A stretch of DNA of 64,000 bases from Gammaproteobacteria bacterium (GTDB taxonomy: Bacteria; Pseudomonadota; Gammaproteobacteria; Thiotrichales; Thiotrichaceae), in contig JAHJJD010000069.1 in assembly GCA_018822845.1 (NCBI GenBank), positions 1 to 64,000 on the forward strand. Direction: 5' to 3'. The first letter of the stretch is position 1; each line of letters begins with the position of its first letter. Positions 33,282 through 42,340 of this stretch are shown one piece after another. Both the position numbers and the translations under genes were made by a program. A model generated the notes under the pieces. The model was given only the letters and a program-made list of their open reading frames with translations. It was not told the origin of the DNA and made no database searches.

Positions 33282-33293
33282 AGGACGAGGAAA

Positions 33294-34313
33294 ATGAACA
33301 TGAAAACACCAATCATCACTGCCCTGCTGCTGGGTTTATCCGTTCCTGCGCTGGCGCTGGCCACCGAAAGCACTGGCTGCACCCCGGAACACGAAGCCAT
33401 GGGACACTGCAAAATGGAAACACCGGCCAAACCTGCAAAAAAGGCCAAACCGGCCAAGGCAAAGCCCAAACCTGCCCCCAAATCCAAACCTGTCAAAGCC
33501 AAGGCAAAACCGGCTGCCAAACCCGTGGCGGCTGACCCAAAGCCCAAAGCCAGCACCTGTAGCCCTGAACATGAGGCCATGGGGCACTGCAAATCCTCCA
33601 CTACCCCCGCCATTCCGGTCAGCGATGGCTCAGCCGCCACCAACATCCCGGTACCATTTCCACAAGCCATGCACATGGGGGATGACCCCACCCTGACCAA
33701 GGTCATGATCAACCAGCTTGAAATCCGCCAGGCCGACCAGGGCGACAACCCGCTGGCCTGGGAAGCCGAAGCATGGATAGGCAAGGATTTGAACAAGCTC
33801 TGGCTAAAAACCGAAGGTGAAAGCGTCGGCGGTAATACTGAGGAAGCCGAAGTACAAGCCCTCTACAGCCGCGCCATTGCCCCCTTCTGGGACGTACAAG
33901 CCGGGGGGCGCAAGGACTTTGAACCGGCAGGCAGGGAATGGGCAACCGTCGGTGTGAAAGGGCTGGCCCCCTACCACTTTGATGTTGACGCCGCCCTGTT
34001 CGCAGGCACGGAAGGCCGCAGCGCCGCCCGCCTGAAAGGCGAATACGAAATCATGCTGACCCAGAAAACCGTGCTATCCCCCGAGGCCGAGATCAACCTG
34101 TACGGCAAGGATGACCCGGAAATGGGCATAGGTTCCGGCCTGGCGGATGCCAATGTCGGGTTGCGCCTGCGGCATGAATTCAAGCGCGAATTCGCCCCTT
34201 ACATCGGCGTCAACTGGTCGAAGAAATTCGGCAAAACCGCCGATTTTGCCCGTGATGACGGCGAGAAGACGCAAGACACCCAGTTTGTTGCTGGCGTCCG
34301 TCTCTGGTTCTAA
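33294..34313 (+). CDS. copB: Copper-resistance outer-membrane protein CopB/PcoB
   Basis: The C-terminal 215 residues match CopB (DDPTLTKVMINQLEIRQ, AWIGKDLNKLWLKTEGE, EVQALYSRAIAPFWDVQAGG, ending in VRLWF) and should form the outer-membrane barrel. The N-terminal 110 residues hold a signal peptide, two copies of a Cys/His motif (CTPEHEAMGHCKM near 29 and CSPEHEAMGHCKS near 89) and a Lys/Pro/Ala-rich linker between them. The motif also occurs in the next gene. Ligands Cys, His, Met and Cys make copper binding likely. Spacing of 12 bases to copA indicates an operon. Confidence 0.93.
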   Translation: MNMKTPIITALLLGLSVPALALATESTGCTPEHEAMGHCKMETPAKPAKKAKPAKAKPKPAPKSKPVKAKAKPAAKPVAADPKPKASTCSPEHEAMGHCKSSTTPAIPVSDGSAATNIPVPFPQAMHMGDDPTLTKVMINQLEIRQADQGDNPLAWEAEAWIGKDLNKLWLKTEGESVGGNTEEAEVQALYSRAIAPFWDVQAGGRKDFEPAGREWATVGVKGLAPYHFDVDAALFAGTEGRSAARLKGEYEIMLTQKTVLSPEAEINLYGKDDPEMGIGSGLADANVGLRLRHEFKREFAPYIGVNWSKKFGKTADFARDDGEKTQDTQFVAGVRLWF

Positions 34314-34337
34314 TGTCTATCCATAAGGAAACCGAAC

Positions 34338-34976
34338 ATGAAACTGTATCAATCAATTGCAATCAGCATGATCACCATGGCTCTGGCAGGCTACGCCTTT
34401 GCAGGTGGCGATCATGAAGGCCAACATGCCCATGACACAAATGCCGCGTCAACCCAAGGGCAGGCTACACAAGGCTCCACAGCAGCCAGTACCTGTACCC
34501 CGGAACATGAAAAAATGGGGCACTGCAAAATGGACGAGGCCGAAGACACAGGCCGTCACGCCCATCAGGACGACGGACATGGAAATCATCAGCATATGGA
34601 ATCTGCTGTCGGCAAACCTGCTGAGGCAGCAGATGCCACCAAAACCATTGAAGTCAGCCTGCTGGATAGCATGGAGTTTGAATTTGCCGAGCAACCCGAC
34701 ATACAGGGTGGCGACATCGTGAAATTCGTTGTCATCAACAACGGCAAACTTGCCCATGAGTTTTCCATCGGCAATGAAAGTGAGCAGGATGCCCACCGGA
34801 AAATGATGCAGCAAATGCCCGACATGCAGCACGCAGACGGTAACACCGTGACCGTCCAGCCGGGTGAAAGCAAGGAACTGGCCTGGCAATTCACTGGCCC
34901 GAACAAGGTCATGTTTGCCTGCAATGTCCCTGGCCATTTTGAGGCAGGGATGCACCACGAAACAGAGGTGCAATAA
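34338..34976 (+). CDS. Cupredoxin-domain periplasmic copper protein
   Basis: A signal peptide (MALAGYAFA) is followed by a His-rich region with one copy of the motif CTPEHEKMGHCKM near residue 53 and HAHQDDGHGNHQHM near 74. The C-terminal half is a cupredoxin: GGDIVKFVVINNGKLAHEFS near 124 with the first His, then FACNVPGHFEAGM near 195 holding the Cys, His and Met type-1 ligands. It resembles CopI-type proteins. The type-1 site suggests electron transfer to an oxidase or copper storage. It lies 24 bases after copB. Confidence 0.88.
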   Translation: MKLYQSIAISMITMALAGYAFAGGDHEGQHAHDTNAASTQGQATQGSTAASTCTPEHEKMGHCKMDEAEDTGRHAHQDDGHGNHQHMESAVGKPAEAADATKTIEVSLLDSMEFEFAEQPDIQGGDIVKFVVINNGKLAHEFSIGNESEQDAHRKMMQQMPDMQHADGNTVTVQPGESKELAWQFTGPNKVMFACNVPGHFEAGMHHETEVQ

Positions 34977-34992
34977 CCATCGTCCATAACAA

Positions 34993-35016
34993 GCAGGTGG
35001 CGCATATGCCACCTGC
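34993..35016. promoter_or_regulatory. Perfect palindrome before the DUF411 gene
   Basis: GCAGGTGGC and GCCACCTGC are perfect 9-base arms around GCATAT. No T tract follows, so it is not an ordinary terminator. It could be an operator or an mRNA hairpin that sets expression of downstream genes relative to the cupredoxin gene. It ends 15 bases before the start at 35032. Confidence 0.6.
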
Positions 35017-35031
35017 ATGGAGACTATCACC

Positions 35032-35538
35032 ATGAAACAGACACATTTGATGATCACACTGGCGCTTGCCGGACTTTTCAGCCTTGCCGGGGCAGCATTT
35101 ATTGCCAATCAGAAGGCCGACGCGCCGACAGTAACGACTACCGACCCCAGCCTGCCGCTCGTCACCGTCTACAAAAGCGCCACCTGTGGCTGCTGCAAAG
35201 ACTGGGTGAAACACATGCAGGACAACGGCTTCCGGGTGGAAGCACACGATGTCGGCAACCTGTTGCCCTACAAGGAACAGGCCAAATTGGGCGCAGGCAT
35301 GGGTTCCTGCCATACCGCCTTTGTGGATGGCTACGCCATTGAGGGGCATGTACCCGCCTGGGACGTGAAACGCCTGCTGACAGAAAAACCGGACATTTCC
35401 GGCCTGACCGTACCGCGCATGCCCGCCGGTTCGCCCGGCATGGAAGTACCCGGACAGCCTGCTGATGCCTATCAGGTCATCAGTTACAAGGATGGCGAGG
35501 AAACCGGGGTATTCAGCGATTATCCGGCAGGAAAATGA
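35032..35538 (+). CDS. DUF411 copper-binding protein (CopG-like)
   Basis: The 168-residue protein has a signal or anchor (LMITLALAGLFSLAGAAF) and the DUF411 motif YKSATCGCCKDWVKHMQDNG near residue 50, with the conserved Cys trio. Further matches are GSCHTAFVDGYAIEGHVPA near 97 and the tail DAYQVISYKDGEETGVFSDY. CopG/DUF411 proteins occur widely in periplasmic copper-resistance clusters and bind copper through cysteines. I start at ATG 35032, five codons after another possible start. It is 15 bases before the second multicopper oxidase gene. Confidence 0.9.
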   Translation: MKQTHLMITLALAGLFSLAGAAFIANQKADAPTVTTTDPSLPLVTVYKSATCGCCKDWVKHMQDNGFRVEAHDVGNLLPYKEQAKLGAGMGSCHTAFVDGYAIEGHVPAWDVKRLLTEKPDISGLTVPRMPAGSPGMEVPGQPADAYQVISYKDGEETGVFSDYPAGK

Positions 35539-35553
35539 CAGGAGGGAAATAAC

Positions 35554-37098
35554 ATGGACACACATTCACGCCGCAGTTTTCTGAAACTGGCCTGTGCCGG
35601 TACTGGTTTGCTGGCGCTTGCTCCCTACAGCAGCTTTTTGTTGGCGGAAAACAGGCAAGCAATGCCTTTTGGCAATGCTTTCGTTGTCCCACCCTTGGAT
35701 CAGGGGCTGCGGCAAGGCAAACAGGTCAGGTTTGTACTGAACATGCAGCAGGGAAAAATGGCTTTTTTACCTGGTATGGAAACACCCACACTGGGTATTA
35801 ACGCCCCGTATTCCGGCCCGGTACTGCACGCCCGCAAAGGTGATGATGTCAGCTTGCAGGTCAATAACCGTACTGAGGAAGCATCCATCCTGCACTGGCA
35901 CGGCTTCAGGCTGCCTGCCGTAATGGATGGAGGCCCCCATCAGTCCATCCCTCCAGGCGGCTCCTGGACTGCCCGTTTCGAGGTACGTCAGGATGCCTCA
36001 ACCTGCTGGTACCATTCACACCAGCACAACCAGACCGGGCAGCAGGTTTATCGCGGGCTGGCAGGCATGTTCATCATTGATGATGACCGCATCGGTACGC
36101 TGGACATTCCTTCCCGCTACGGTGTGGATGACCTTCCAGTGATTATCCAGGATCGCGATTTCAATGCTGACGGCTCCTTCCGCTATATCAGCATGATGCC
36201 CGAACGTATGCACGGCAAACATGGCTCCACCATCCTGGTTAATGGCGTAGTCACACCGACCTTGCAGGCGCAAAGCACCCTGTTGCGCCTGCGGGTGCTG
36301 AACGGTTCCAACGCCCGCATTTACAAACTGGCATTCCATGACAACCGCGCCTTTCAGGTCATCGCCAGTGATGGCGGCTTTCTGCCCCAGGCCGCCACTG
36401 TGCGCCAGTTGGTGCTTGCACCGGGTGAACGGGCGGAACTGCTGGTTGATGTCGCCGACCGCAAGGCAATCGTACTGAAAAGCCTGCGCGGGGCAATTGT
36501 GGCCAATGACGGCATGATGGGGGGAATGATGGCACGGATGATGGGCAACATGGGTTTTGACCAGGAACTCGACATCCTGAGGATTGATGCCAGTCAGGCT
36601 GAAACTTCTTCCCATCGCCGTCCACAAGCCCTGATCCGGCCTACACTGCTGAACCCCAGGGATGCCCGGCTCAGCCGGACGATACAGATATCCATGGGCA
36701 TGATGGGCGGTGGCATGATGATGGGTGGAATGATGAACCGCCGGGGTGGCGGCATGGACGGCATGTTCACCATCAACGGCAAGGCATTCGACATGGACAG
36801 GATCGACTTCGAGGCCAAACGCGACACACCGGAAATCTGGGAAGTCAGCAATGATTCCCCCATGCAGCACCCTTTCCACATCCACAACGTGCAATTCCAG
36901 ATCCTTGAGCGCAATGGCCGGGGAGTAGCAGCACACGAAACCGGATTGAAGGATACAGTGCTGGTCAACCCCAACGAAACCGTGCGCCTGTTGATGGTAT
37001 TCCAGCATTACAGTGATGGCCACACCCCCTACATGTACCACTGCCACAACCTCGAACATGAGGATCAGGGCATGATGGGACAGTTTGTGGTTGTTTAA
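35554..37098 (+). CDS. Second multicopper oxidase (CueO-like, Tat-exported)
   Basis: A Tat signal ([14 protein letters not shown] near residue 5) precedes a 514-residue three-cupredoxin oxidase. Ligands: [10 protein letters not shown] near 113, [15 protein letters not shown] near 150, [12 protein letters not shown] near 437 and [14 protein letters not shown] near 494. Met-rich loops ([17 protein letters not shown] near 315; [20 protein letters not shown] near 382) are typical of cuprous oxidases. It differs clearly from CopA at 31566 and resembles the third oxidase at 43149. Probable role: Cu(I) oxidation in the periplasm. It is in the same series as the DUF411 gene and SHOCT protein. Confidence 0.93.
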   Translation: MDTHSRRSFLKLACAGTGLLALAPYSSFLLAENRQAMPFGNAFVVPPLDQGLRQGKQVRFVLNMQQGKMAFLPGMETPTLGINAPYSGPVLHARKGDDVSLQVNNRTEEASILHWHGFRLPAVMDGGPHQSIPPGGSWTARFEVRQDASTCWYHSHQHNQTGQQVYRGLAGMFIIDDDRIGTLDIPSRYGVDDLPVIIQDRDFNADGSFRYISMMPERMHGKHGSTILVNGVVTPTLQAQSTLLRLRVLNGSNARIYKLAFHDNRAFQVIASDGGFLPQAATVRQLVLAPGERAELLVDVADRKAIVLKSLRGAIVANDGMMGGMMARMMGNMGFDQELDILRIDASQAETSSHRRPQALIRPTLLNPRDARLSRTIQISMGMMGGGMMMGGMMNRRGGGMDGMFTINGKAFDMDRIDFEAKRDTPEIWEVSNDSPMQHPFHIHNVQFQILERNGRGVAAHETGLKDTVLVNPNETVRLLMVFQHYSDGHTPYMYHCHNLEHEDQGMMGQFVVV

Positions 37099-37112
37099 AC
37101 GAGGATATTGAA

Positions 37113-37328
37113 ATGTACGATGGACACTGGTTCGGCGGAGGGTTTATGTGGGTATTCTGGTTACTCATGGTCATCGCCATCATCTGGGTTATCAAAATGC
37201 TGACAGATGGTGGAAACACATCCGGTAATAAACAGAAATCGGCCCTGGACATACTCAAGGAACGCTATGCCCGAGGAGAAATTGATAAAGAGGAGTTCGA
37301 GTCGAAGAAAAAGGATTTATCGTCATAA
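37113..37328 (+). CDS. SHOCT domain membrane protein, 71 aa
   Basis: A membrane helix (about residues 11-29, [17 protein letters not shown]) is followed by a complete SHOCT motif: [20 protein letters not shown] then SKKKDL. SHOCT modules mediate oligomerisation and are common as small membrane proteins next to copper ATPases and oxidases. The N-terminus begins [10 protein letters not shown], with a His that may face the periplasm. It lies 14 bases after the oxidase and 31 before the ATPase. Confidence 0.88.
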   Translation: MYDGHWFGGGFMWVFWLLMVIAIIWVIKMLTDGGNTSGNKQKSALDILKERYARGEIDKEEFESKKKDLSS

Positions 37329-37359
37329 CAACGCCCGAAGAGCGGGCAAGGAGACAGGC

Positions 37360-39501
37360 ATGTTGACCGGCAATACACCGGGAGCTGCACCCATAGCCAC
37401 CGGAACAATCTACACTTGCCCCATGCACCCGGAGGTTCGTCAGGATCATCCCGGCAATTGCCCAAAGTGTGGCATGACGCTGGAAGCACTGATCCCTGAA
37501 CTTGAGGAAGAAGGGAATCCTGAACTGGATGACTTTCGGCGGCGCTTCTGGTGGACGTTGCCACTGACCGTCATTGTCACGATCCTGGCGATGTTTGGCC
37601 ATCAATTGGGCTGGTTTGATGCGGCCAGACAAAGCTGGACTGAACTTGCCCTGGCGCTGCCCATTGTACTGTGGGCAGGTTGGCCTTTTTTCTTGCGTGG
37701 CTGGCAATCAGTCGCCATGCGTAGCCCCAATATGTGGACCCTGATCGGGCTGGGTACTGGCACAGCTTTTGTCTACAGTGTAGTCGCCACCGTGGCACCA
37801 CAAATATTCCCGGATTCATTTATCACCAATGGGCGGGTTGCCGTGTATTTTGAGGCCGCAGCAGTCATCATCTCGCTGACCTTGTTGGGGCAGGTAGTGG
37901 AGTTGAAGGCGCGTTCACAGACCTCGGCAGCCATCAAATCCCTGCTCAACCTGTCACCCAAAACCGCACGCCGGATTCTCCCTGATGGTAGCGAAGCAGA
38001 TGTCCCGCTGAACCATATTCATGTGGGAGACCTCTTGCGGGTGCGCCCCGGTGAAAAGGTGCCAGTGGATGGCGTGGTGCTGGAAGGCAGCAGTTCAGTG
38101 GACGAGTCCATGCTGACAGGTGAGCCATTGCCGATCAGCAAGGTGGCTGGCGACAAACTCATTGGTGCCACACTCAACAAAAACGGGGCACTGGTGATGC
38201 GCTCCGAAAAAGTCGGTGCTGCCACCATGCTGGCCCAGATTGTGCAAATGGTAGCGCAAGCACAACGCTCAAAAGCGCCCATGCAACGTATGGCCGATGT
38301 AGTCGCTGGTTATTTTGTGCTGGCTGTAGTTTGTGCTGCCTTCCTGACATTTTTTATTTGGGGCTTGTTCGGCCCCGAACCGAGCTGGGCCTTCGGCCTG
38401 CTCAATGCTGTAGCAGTGCTGATTATCGCCTGCCCCTGTGCGCTTGGCTTGGCAACCCCCATGTCCATTATGGTGGCAACCGGGCGTGGAGCCACCAATG
38501 GGATATTATTCCGCGATGCTGCCGCCATAGAAAGCCTGTGCAAAGTCGACACCCTGATCGTCGACAAAACCGGCACGCTGACCGAGGGTCATCCAGCCTT
38601 TGACCGCACGCTTGCAGCACCCGGATTTACAGGGAAGGAAATCTTGCGCCTGGCGGCCAGTCTGGATCAGGGCAGCGAACACCCATTGGCAGAGGCGATC
38701 GTCCGGGCTGCGCGGGAACGTGGCCTGGTGCTGGACAAACCCGAGAACTTTGAGTCCAGCTCTGGCACTGGTGTACGCGGCCAGGTTGCGGGGCAACAAC
38801 TGGCGTTGGGTAATACAACCTTGATGGCACAGCTTGGTATTTCCGTCGATACCTTGAAGACACCAGCCGAAACCCTGCGTGTGGACGGTGCCAGTGTCAT
38901 GTATTTGGCAGTCGACGCCCAATTGGCTGGCCTGCTGGCAGTGTCCGATCCGCTCAAAGCGAGTACACCGGGAGCGATTGCCCAACTGAAAAAGGAGGGA
39001 ATAAACATCATCATGGCCACGGGGGATGGGCTGACCACGGCACGGGCTGTTGGGATGCGCCTCGGCATTGAGGAAGTGCATGGTGAAGTCAAACCGGAGG
39101 ACAAGCTGGGCCTCGTGGCACAACAACAACAACAACTGGGGAAAATCGTTGCCATGGCCGGGGACGGTATCAACGATGCTCCGGCCCTTGCCAAGGCTAA
39201 TGTCGGCATAGCCATGGGAACCGGCACCGATGTCGCCATGAATAGTGCCGCACTGACGCTGGTCAAGGGTGACCTGCATGGCATCGCTGTTGCACGTTCA
39301 CTGTCCAGGGCAACGGTGGCCAACATGAAACAGAACCTGATGTTTGCCTTCCTCTATAACACATTAGGCATACCAGTAGCGGCTGGGGTGCTCTATCCTG
39401 TAACCGGCTGGCTTCTGTCCCCGATGATTGCCGCACTGGCGATGAGCTTTAGCTCTGCCTCCGTGATCGGTAATGCCTTGCGTTTAAGGGCGCGCCGCTA
39501 A
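37360..39501 (+). CDS. copA: Cu(I)-translocating P-type ATPase (CopA type)
   Basis: P1B-type ATPase motifs are complete in 713 residues: a heavy-metal-binding domain [20 protein letters not shown] near residue 20, the transport motif [10 protein letters not shown] near 358, phosphorylation site [10 protein letters not shown] near 401, [10 protein letters not shown] near 441 and [10 protein letters not shown] near 601. The CPC motif indicates Cu(I), or Ag(I), export from cytoplasm to periplasm. The N-terminal domain is the zinc-ribbon-like YHS/HMBD type rather than the CxxC fold, as in SilP-like and related pumps. I start at ATG 37360 with AAGGAG upstream. It supplies Cu(I) to the periplasmic oxidases encoded alongside. 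Confidence 0.95.
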   Translation: MLTGNTPGAAPIATGTIYTCPMHPEVRQDHPGNCPKCGMTLEALIPELEEEGNPELDDFRRRFWWTLPLTVIVTILAMFGHQLGWFDAARQSWTELALALPIVLWAGWPFFLRGWQSVAMRSPNMWTLIGLGTGTAFVYSVVATVAPQIFPDSFITNGRVAVYFEAAAVIISLTLLGQVVELKARSQTSAAIKSLLNLSPKTARRILPDGSEADVPLNHIHVGDLLRVRPGEKVPVDGVVLEGSSSVDESMLTGEPLPISKVAGDKLIGATLNKNGALVMRSEKVGAATMLAQIVQMVAQAQRSKAPMQRMADVVAGYFVLAVVCAAFLTFFIWGLFGPEPSWAFGLLNAVAVLIIACPCALGLATPMSIMVATGRGATNGILFRDAAAIESLCKVDTLIVDKTGTLTEGHPAFDRTLAAPGFTGKEILRLAASLDQGSEHPLAEAIVRAARERGLVLDKPENFESSSGTGVRGQVAGQQLALGNTTLMAQLGISVDTLKTPAETLRVDGASVMYLAVDAQLAGLLAVSDPLKASTPGAIAQLKKEGINIIMATGDGLTTARAVGMRLGIEEVHGEVKPEDKLGLVAQQQQQLGKIVAMAGDGINDAPALAKANVGIAMGTGTDVAMNSAALTLVKGDLHGIAVARSLSRATVANMKQNLMFAFLYNTLGIPVAAGVLYPVTGWLLSPMIAALAMSFSSASVIGNALRLRARR

Positions 39502-39584
39502 CCGCAACAAAAGCAAATCCGTGTCAACCATTTCCCCGCCCACCCGAAATAACCCCTGACACGGAAGGCGGCGAAGGAGCCGAT

Positions 39585-40151
39585 TTGAAACCAGACAGCC
39601 AGCCTGAACTGGAACCATTTTTGCGACGCATACGCTCCCCGGCGTTGGCGTTTGCTGTCGTGCGCCTGCGGGATGAAGACACTGCCCTGGATATGGTGCA
39701 GGAAACCATGATCGGCTTTGTCAAAGTTGCGTCCGGCTACGGGGAAGAGGCTTGGACAAACCTGTTCTACAAAATCCTCCTGCGCCGCATAACGGACTGG
39801 CAGCGAAAAGTGGCATGGCGTACCCGACTTTGCTGCATCCTGCCGTTTTCACAACTGGGTAATGCTGACGACGATGATGGGGAAGACAATATTACTGCCC
39901 ATGCTGGGAACACCATACAGGATATGGCTGAATCCGCTTACGATGCTGGCATTCTGTTCGGACATTTTGAGCGCGTGCTACAATCCTTGCCAGCCCGCCA
40001 GCAGGAAGCCTATTTGCTGCGCCAGTGGCAAGGCATGGACGTGAAAGCAACGGCAGACATCATGGGGTGTTCACAAGGCAGCGTGAAAACCCATTTGTCA
40101 CGGGCGATGCAAACCTTACGGGAGCAACTGGGGGAGTGGCTGGATGAATAA
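39585..40151 (+). CDS. ECF-type RNA polymerase sigma factor
   Basis: Sigma region 2 is seen in AFAVVRLRDEDTALDMVQET near residue 23 and region 4 in LQSLPARQQEAYLLRQWQGM near 128 with GCSQGSVKTHLSRAMQTLRE. An acidic inter-domain segment (GNADDDDGEDN) is longer than usual. The start is TTG at 39585 with GAAGGAG nine bases upstream. The next gene overlaps by 8 bases and has the layout of an anti-sigma factor. It probably controls the downstream envelope genes and possibly the copper series; no promoter motif was identified. Confidence 0.9.
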   Translation: MKPDSQPELEPFLRRIRSPALAFAVVRLRDEDTALDMVQETMIGFVKVASGYGEEAWTNLFYKILLRRITDWQRKVAWRTRLCCILPFSQLGNADDDDGEDNITAHAGNTIQDMAESAYDAGILFGHFERVLQSLPARQQEAYLLRQWQGMDVKATADIMGCSQGSVKTHLSRAMQTLREQLGEWLDE

Positions 40152-40629
40152 GCTTGACCAACTCGCACAACATCTGGAGCAAAAGCACCGCCACCGCCTG
40201 GAGGCCATGACCCGTGCCACCCTGCAAACGCCACCACCTGCCGTCCGCCGGTCATGGCTGCATCCGGCATTGATGAGGCCGCTTCGACTACGCTCAACGA
40301 CCACCACGATGGTAATGGCATTTGCCGCCAGTGCTGCCCTCGCTGCCGTACTGCTGGCTTTCCTGCCTGAAAAATCACCCACACTGCCCGTAACCCTTGC
40401 AACCCTGCCTGACTGGGTAAAAGACACCGATGTCCCCCTCACCTTACTCGAAAATATGGCCTTTTATGACTGGTTATCCCAACAACCCAGCAACCAGAGT
40501 GCTGCATCACAAAACCGGCTTGTTCTGGCTGACAATCAGCCTGACCGCCTTGGCCCTGGCTGGCGATACGCCACCACCGACCCTGCCGAAAGGTTTTCTG
40601 GAGGATTTGCCCGTGATGGAAGCTTTTGA
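40144..40629 (+). CDS. Putative anti-sigma factor, single-pass membrane protein
   Basis: A soluble N-terminus (MNKLDQLAQHLEQKHRHRLE) is followed by one membrane helix (about residues 58-77, TMVMAFAASAALAAVLLAFL) and a periplasmic tail. Position directly after the ECF sigma gene, with an 8-base overlap, suggests an anti-sigma role like that of DUF3619 proteins. A conserved-looking segment (LLENMAFYDWLSQQP near residue 101) is where such proteins often end. The frame here runs on for about 40 more residues through the start of the next gene. That tail looks like unselected sequence, so an original stop may have been lost. Confidence 0.65.
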   Translation: MNKLDQLAQHLEQKHRHRLEAMTRATLQTPPPAVRRSWLHPALMRPLRLRSTTTTMVMAFAASAALAAVLLAFLPEKSPTLPVTLATLPDWVKDTDVPLTLLENMAFYDWLSQQPSNQSAASQNRLVLADNQPDRLGPGWRYATTDPAERFSGGFARDGSF

Positions 40630-40744
40630 GGAACAGGAATTCACGGCTTTCCTTGCCTTTATCAAGGAACAGGTGTTGCCGGAACCGGCATCCCCTGATG
40701 TACCAGCCAACCCAACAGAGGAGCATAGCGGTGATGGGCAATAA
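40499..40744 (+). CDS. Small secreted protein of the ECF operon, 81 aa
   Basis: The frame from GTG 40499 begins with a clear signal peptide (HHKTGLFWLTISLTALALAG). The mature part has PKGFLEDLPVMEAFEEQEFT and an acidic Pro-rich tail. Signal peptide and composition argue that this is a real gene even though it overlaps the putative anti-sigma frame by 131 bases. I do not recognise the family. An alternative is an upstream start in the same frame, but that would bury the signal peptide. The next gene starts before its stop. Confidence 0.6.
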   Translation: MLHHKTGLFWLTISLTALALAGDTPPPTLPKGFLEDLPVMEAFEEQEFTAFLAFIKEQVLPEPASPDVPANPTEEHSGDGQ

Positions 40745-41246
40745 GCGGAAACTTTTGTGGGGTTGCCTGTTGGTTGTTAGCCTGTATTTCCCCCTGTATG
40801 CAGCGGATGCGGCTAAAACGGCATGGAAAACCCTGCCCCATGAGCTGCAAACGCTACTGGGTGAATACCAACCGGAGTGGGACAAGCTCCCGGTGACGCA
40901 ACAACAAACGTTGTTGACCAATGGACAACATTGGCTTGCCTTGCCGGAAGAGCGCCGTACTGTTTTGTGGCAACGCTTCCAGCAATGGCAGGCCATGTCC
41001 CAGAACCAGCAAACCACCATGCAGCAAGCCTACGGACGCTTCCAGCAATTGCCAGCGGAAGAAAGGCAACGCCTGATGGATAGCCACCAGCGCTTCCAGC
41101 AGATGCCGGTGCAGATACAGCAGCAAATGCTGGAGCGGTTCAATGCTTTCCAGCAGCGGAGCGGGTACGGGGCAGGCAATGCCATGCCAGGGTCGATGGG
41201 CGGGATGGGTAATGGGCCTGCCATGCCGGATGGAATGGGGCATTGA
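40734..41246 (+). CDS. DUF3106 family periplasmic protein
   Basis: After a signal peptide (LLWGCLLVVSLYFPLYA) the protein consists of amphipathic helices with a repeating Leu-Pro-x-x-x-Arg-x-x-Leu pattern: LPHELQTLLGEYQPEWDKLP, LPEERRTVLWQRFQQWQAMS, LPAEERQRLMDSHQRFQQMP. This is the DUF3106 pattern, reminiscent of CpxP-like metal-binding helical repeats. The tail is Met/Gly-rich (MPGSMGGMGNGPAMPDGMGH), a likely copper-binding feature. GAGGAG precedes the start, which overlaps the previous stop. The stop overlaps the next ATG (TGATG). Confidence 0.85.
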   Translation: MGNKRKLLWGCLLVVSLYFPLYAADAAKTAWKTLPHELQTLLGEYQPEWDKLPVTQQQTLLTNGQHWLALPEERRTVLWQRFQQWQAMSQNQQTTMQQAYGRFQQLPAEERQRLMDSHQRFQQMPVQIQQQMLERFNAFQQRSGYGAGNAMPGSMGGMGNGPAMPDGMGH

Positions 41247-42211
41247 TGCTGCGTTACCTGATGTTACCCGCAGTATTGCTGGGGTCGGGAACGGTTGTAG
41301 CAGATGGCTGGTCAGGCAATCTCCAGACCGGGGTGACATACACCAATAACCTGGAGGTGCAATCCAGTACCGGCATTGCACCAGCGGAGCAAACCAGCCT
41401 GAACCGTAGCGGGGCGGAAACCGGTATTAGCTTGCAGCGGCAATCACTCGACTACACGGGGGGCTATGTATGGGAAGGGGTGGCCTCCCTCAACCAGGGC
41501 TTGGCAGGACGCAAGGACATTACCCGTGTACGGGGTGCGGCTTACCGATTGTCGGCGTTGACCACCAACTGGCTGGTGCGTTCCGGTGTGGAGGCTGAAC
41601 ACTACCAGAACGGGGATTTGCCAACAGGCAGTTACCGGGGCGTGGGGGCAGAAACCACCCTGGGTTACGTGGGGGAAACAGGGGCAGGTACCGACATCGG
41701 GCTTTCCGTCAAGCGGGAAGACCACTGGCAAGTGGCAGATACCCCCTACAAGGTGGATAAGCAGACCCTGAAACTGGTGCATTACTTCCCACACCAACCC
41801 AGGCAGGCGTATTGGAGTGTGGAAGGGGCTTACCAACAGGCGCAAGCTGACGATGACAGCCGGGATGCAGCGTCCACCTTGTTGGGCATACAGTACAACC
41901 AATGGGCTATTGGGACACTGACCGGGCAGGTAGGGCTGCAATGGCGGCAGGATGACTACGGGCAGATTTCACCTGGCGAAAATCCATCAGGCAGTATGAC
42001 ACCCCCTGCGGGAGTGGGGCAACCAAGCCGTCAGGACAAGACATACCTCATTTCTGCCAGTCTAGGCAAACAGATCAGGAAAGGTTTGCACCTGCGCTTA
42101 TCGTCCAATGCCGGGCAATATACTTCCACACTGGGGGTTGCCGGGCAGATGCAGGAAGGGACAAACGCAAGGTTTCATGGCGTATCCGCCACACTGGACT
42201 GGGCTTTCTGA
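41246..42211 (+). CDS. Outer-membrane beta-barrel-like protein, 321 aa
   Basis: A signal peptide (LMLPAVLLGSGTVVA) precedes alternating aromatic/polar beta strands through the C-terminal Phe (SATLDWAF), a typical outer-membrane barrel ending. Repeated strand features include GNLQTGVTYTNNLEVQ, GAETTLGYVGETGAGTDIGL and HLRLSSNAGQYTSTLG. I do not recognise the family. Its ATG overlaps the DUF3106 stop, so it belongs to the ECF operon and may be an envelope component regulated by that sigma factor. Confidence 0.7.
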   Translation: MLRYLMLPAVLLGSGTVVADGWSGNLQTGVTYTNNLEVQSSTGIAPAEQTSLNRSGAETGISLQRQSLDYTGGYVWEGVASLNQGLAGRKDITRVRGAAYRLSALTTNWLVRSGVEAEHYQNGDLPTGSYRGVGAETTLGYVGETGAGTDIGLSVKREDHWQVADTPYKVDKQTLKLVHYFPHQPRQAYWSVEGAYQQAQADDDSRDAASTLLGIQYNQWAIGTLTGQVGLQWRQDDYGQISPGENPSGSMTPPAGVGQPSRQDKTYLISASLGKQIRKGLHLRLSSNAGQYTSTLGVAGQMQEGTNARFHGVSATLDWAF

Positions 42212-42340
42212 CATTTCCTGACAAACGGTAGCACAGGCGTGTCAACGGCGGCGGTTTTCATCCGAAATTAGCCCCTGTCAGCAGGCTTGGGCTTGCTGAC
42301 ATAAACCCTAAACAATACTCACAATAAAGAGAGTCCATTT

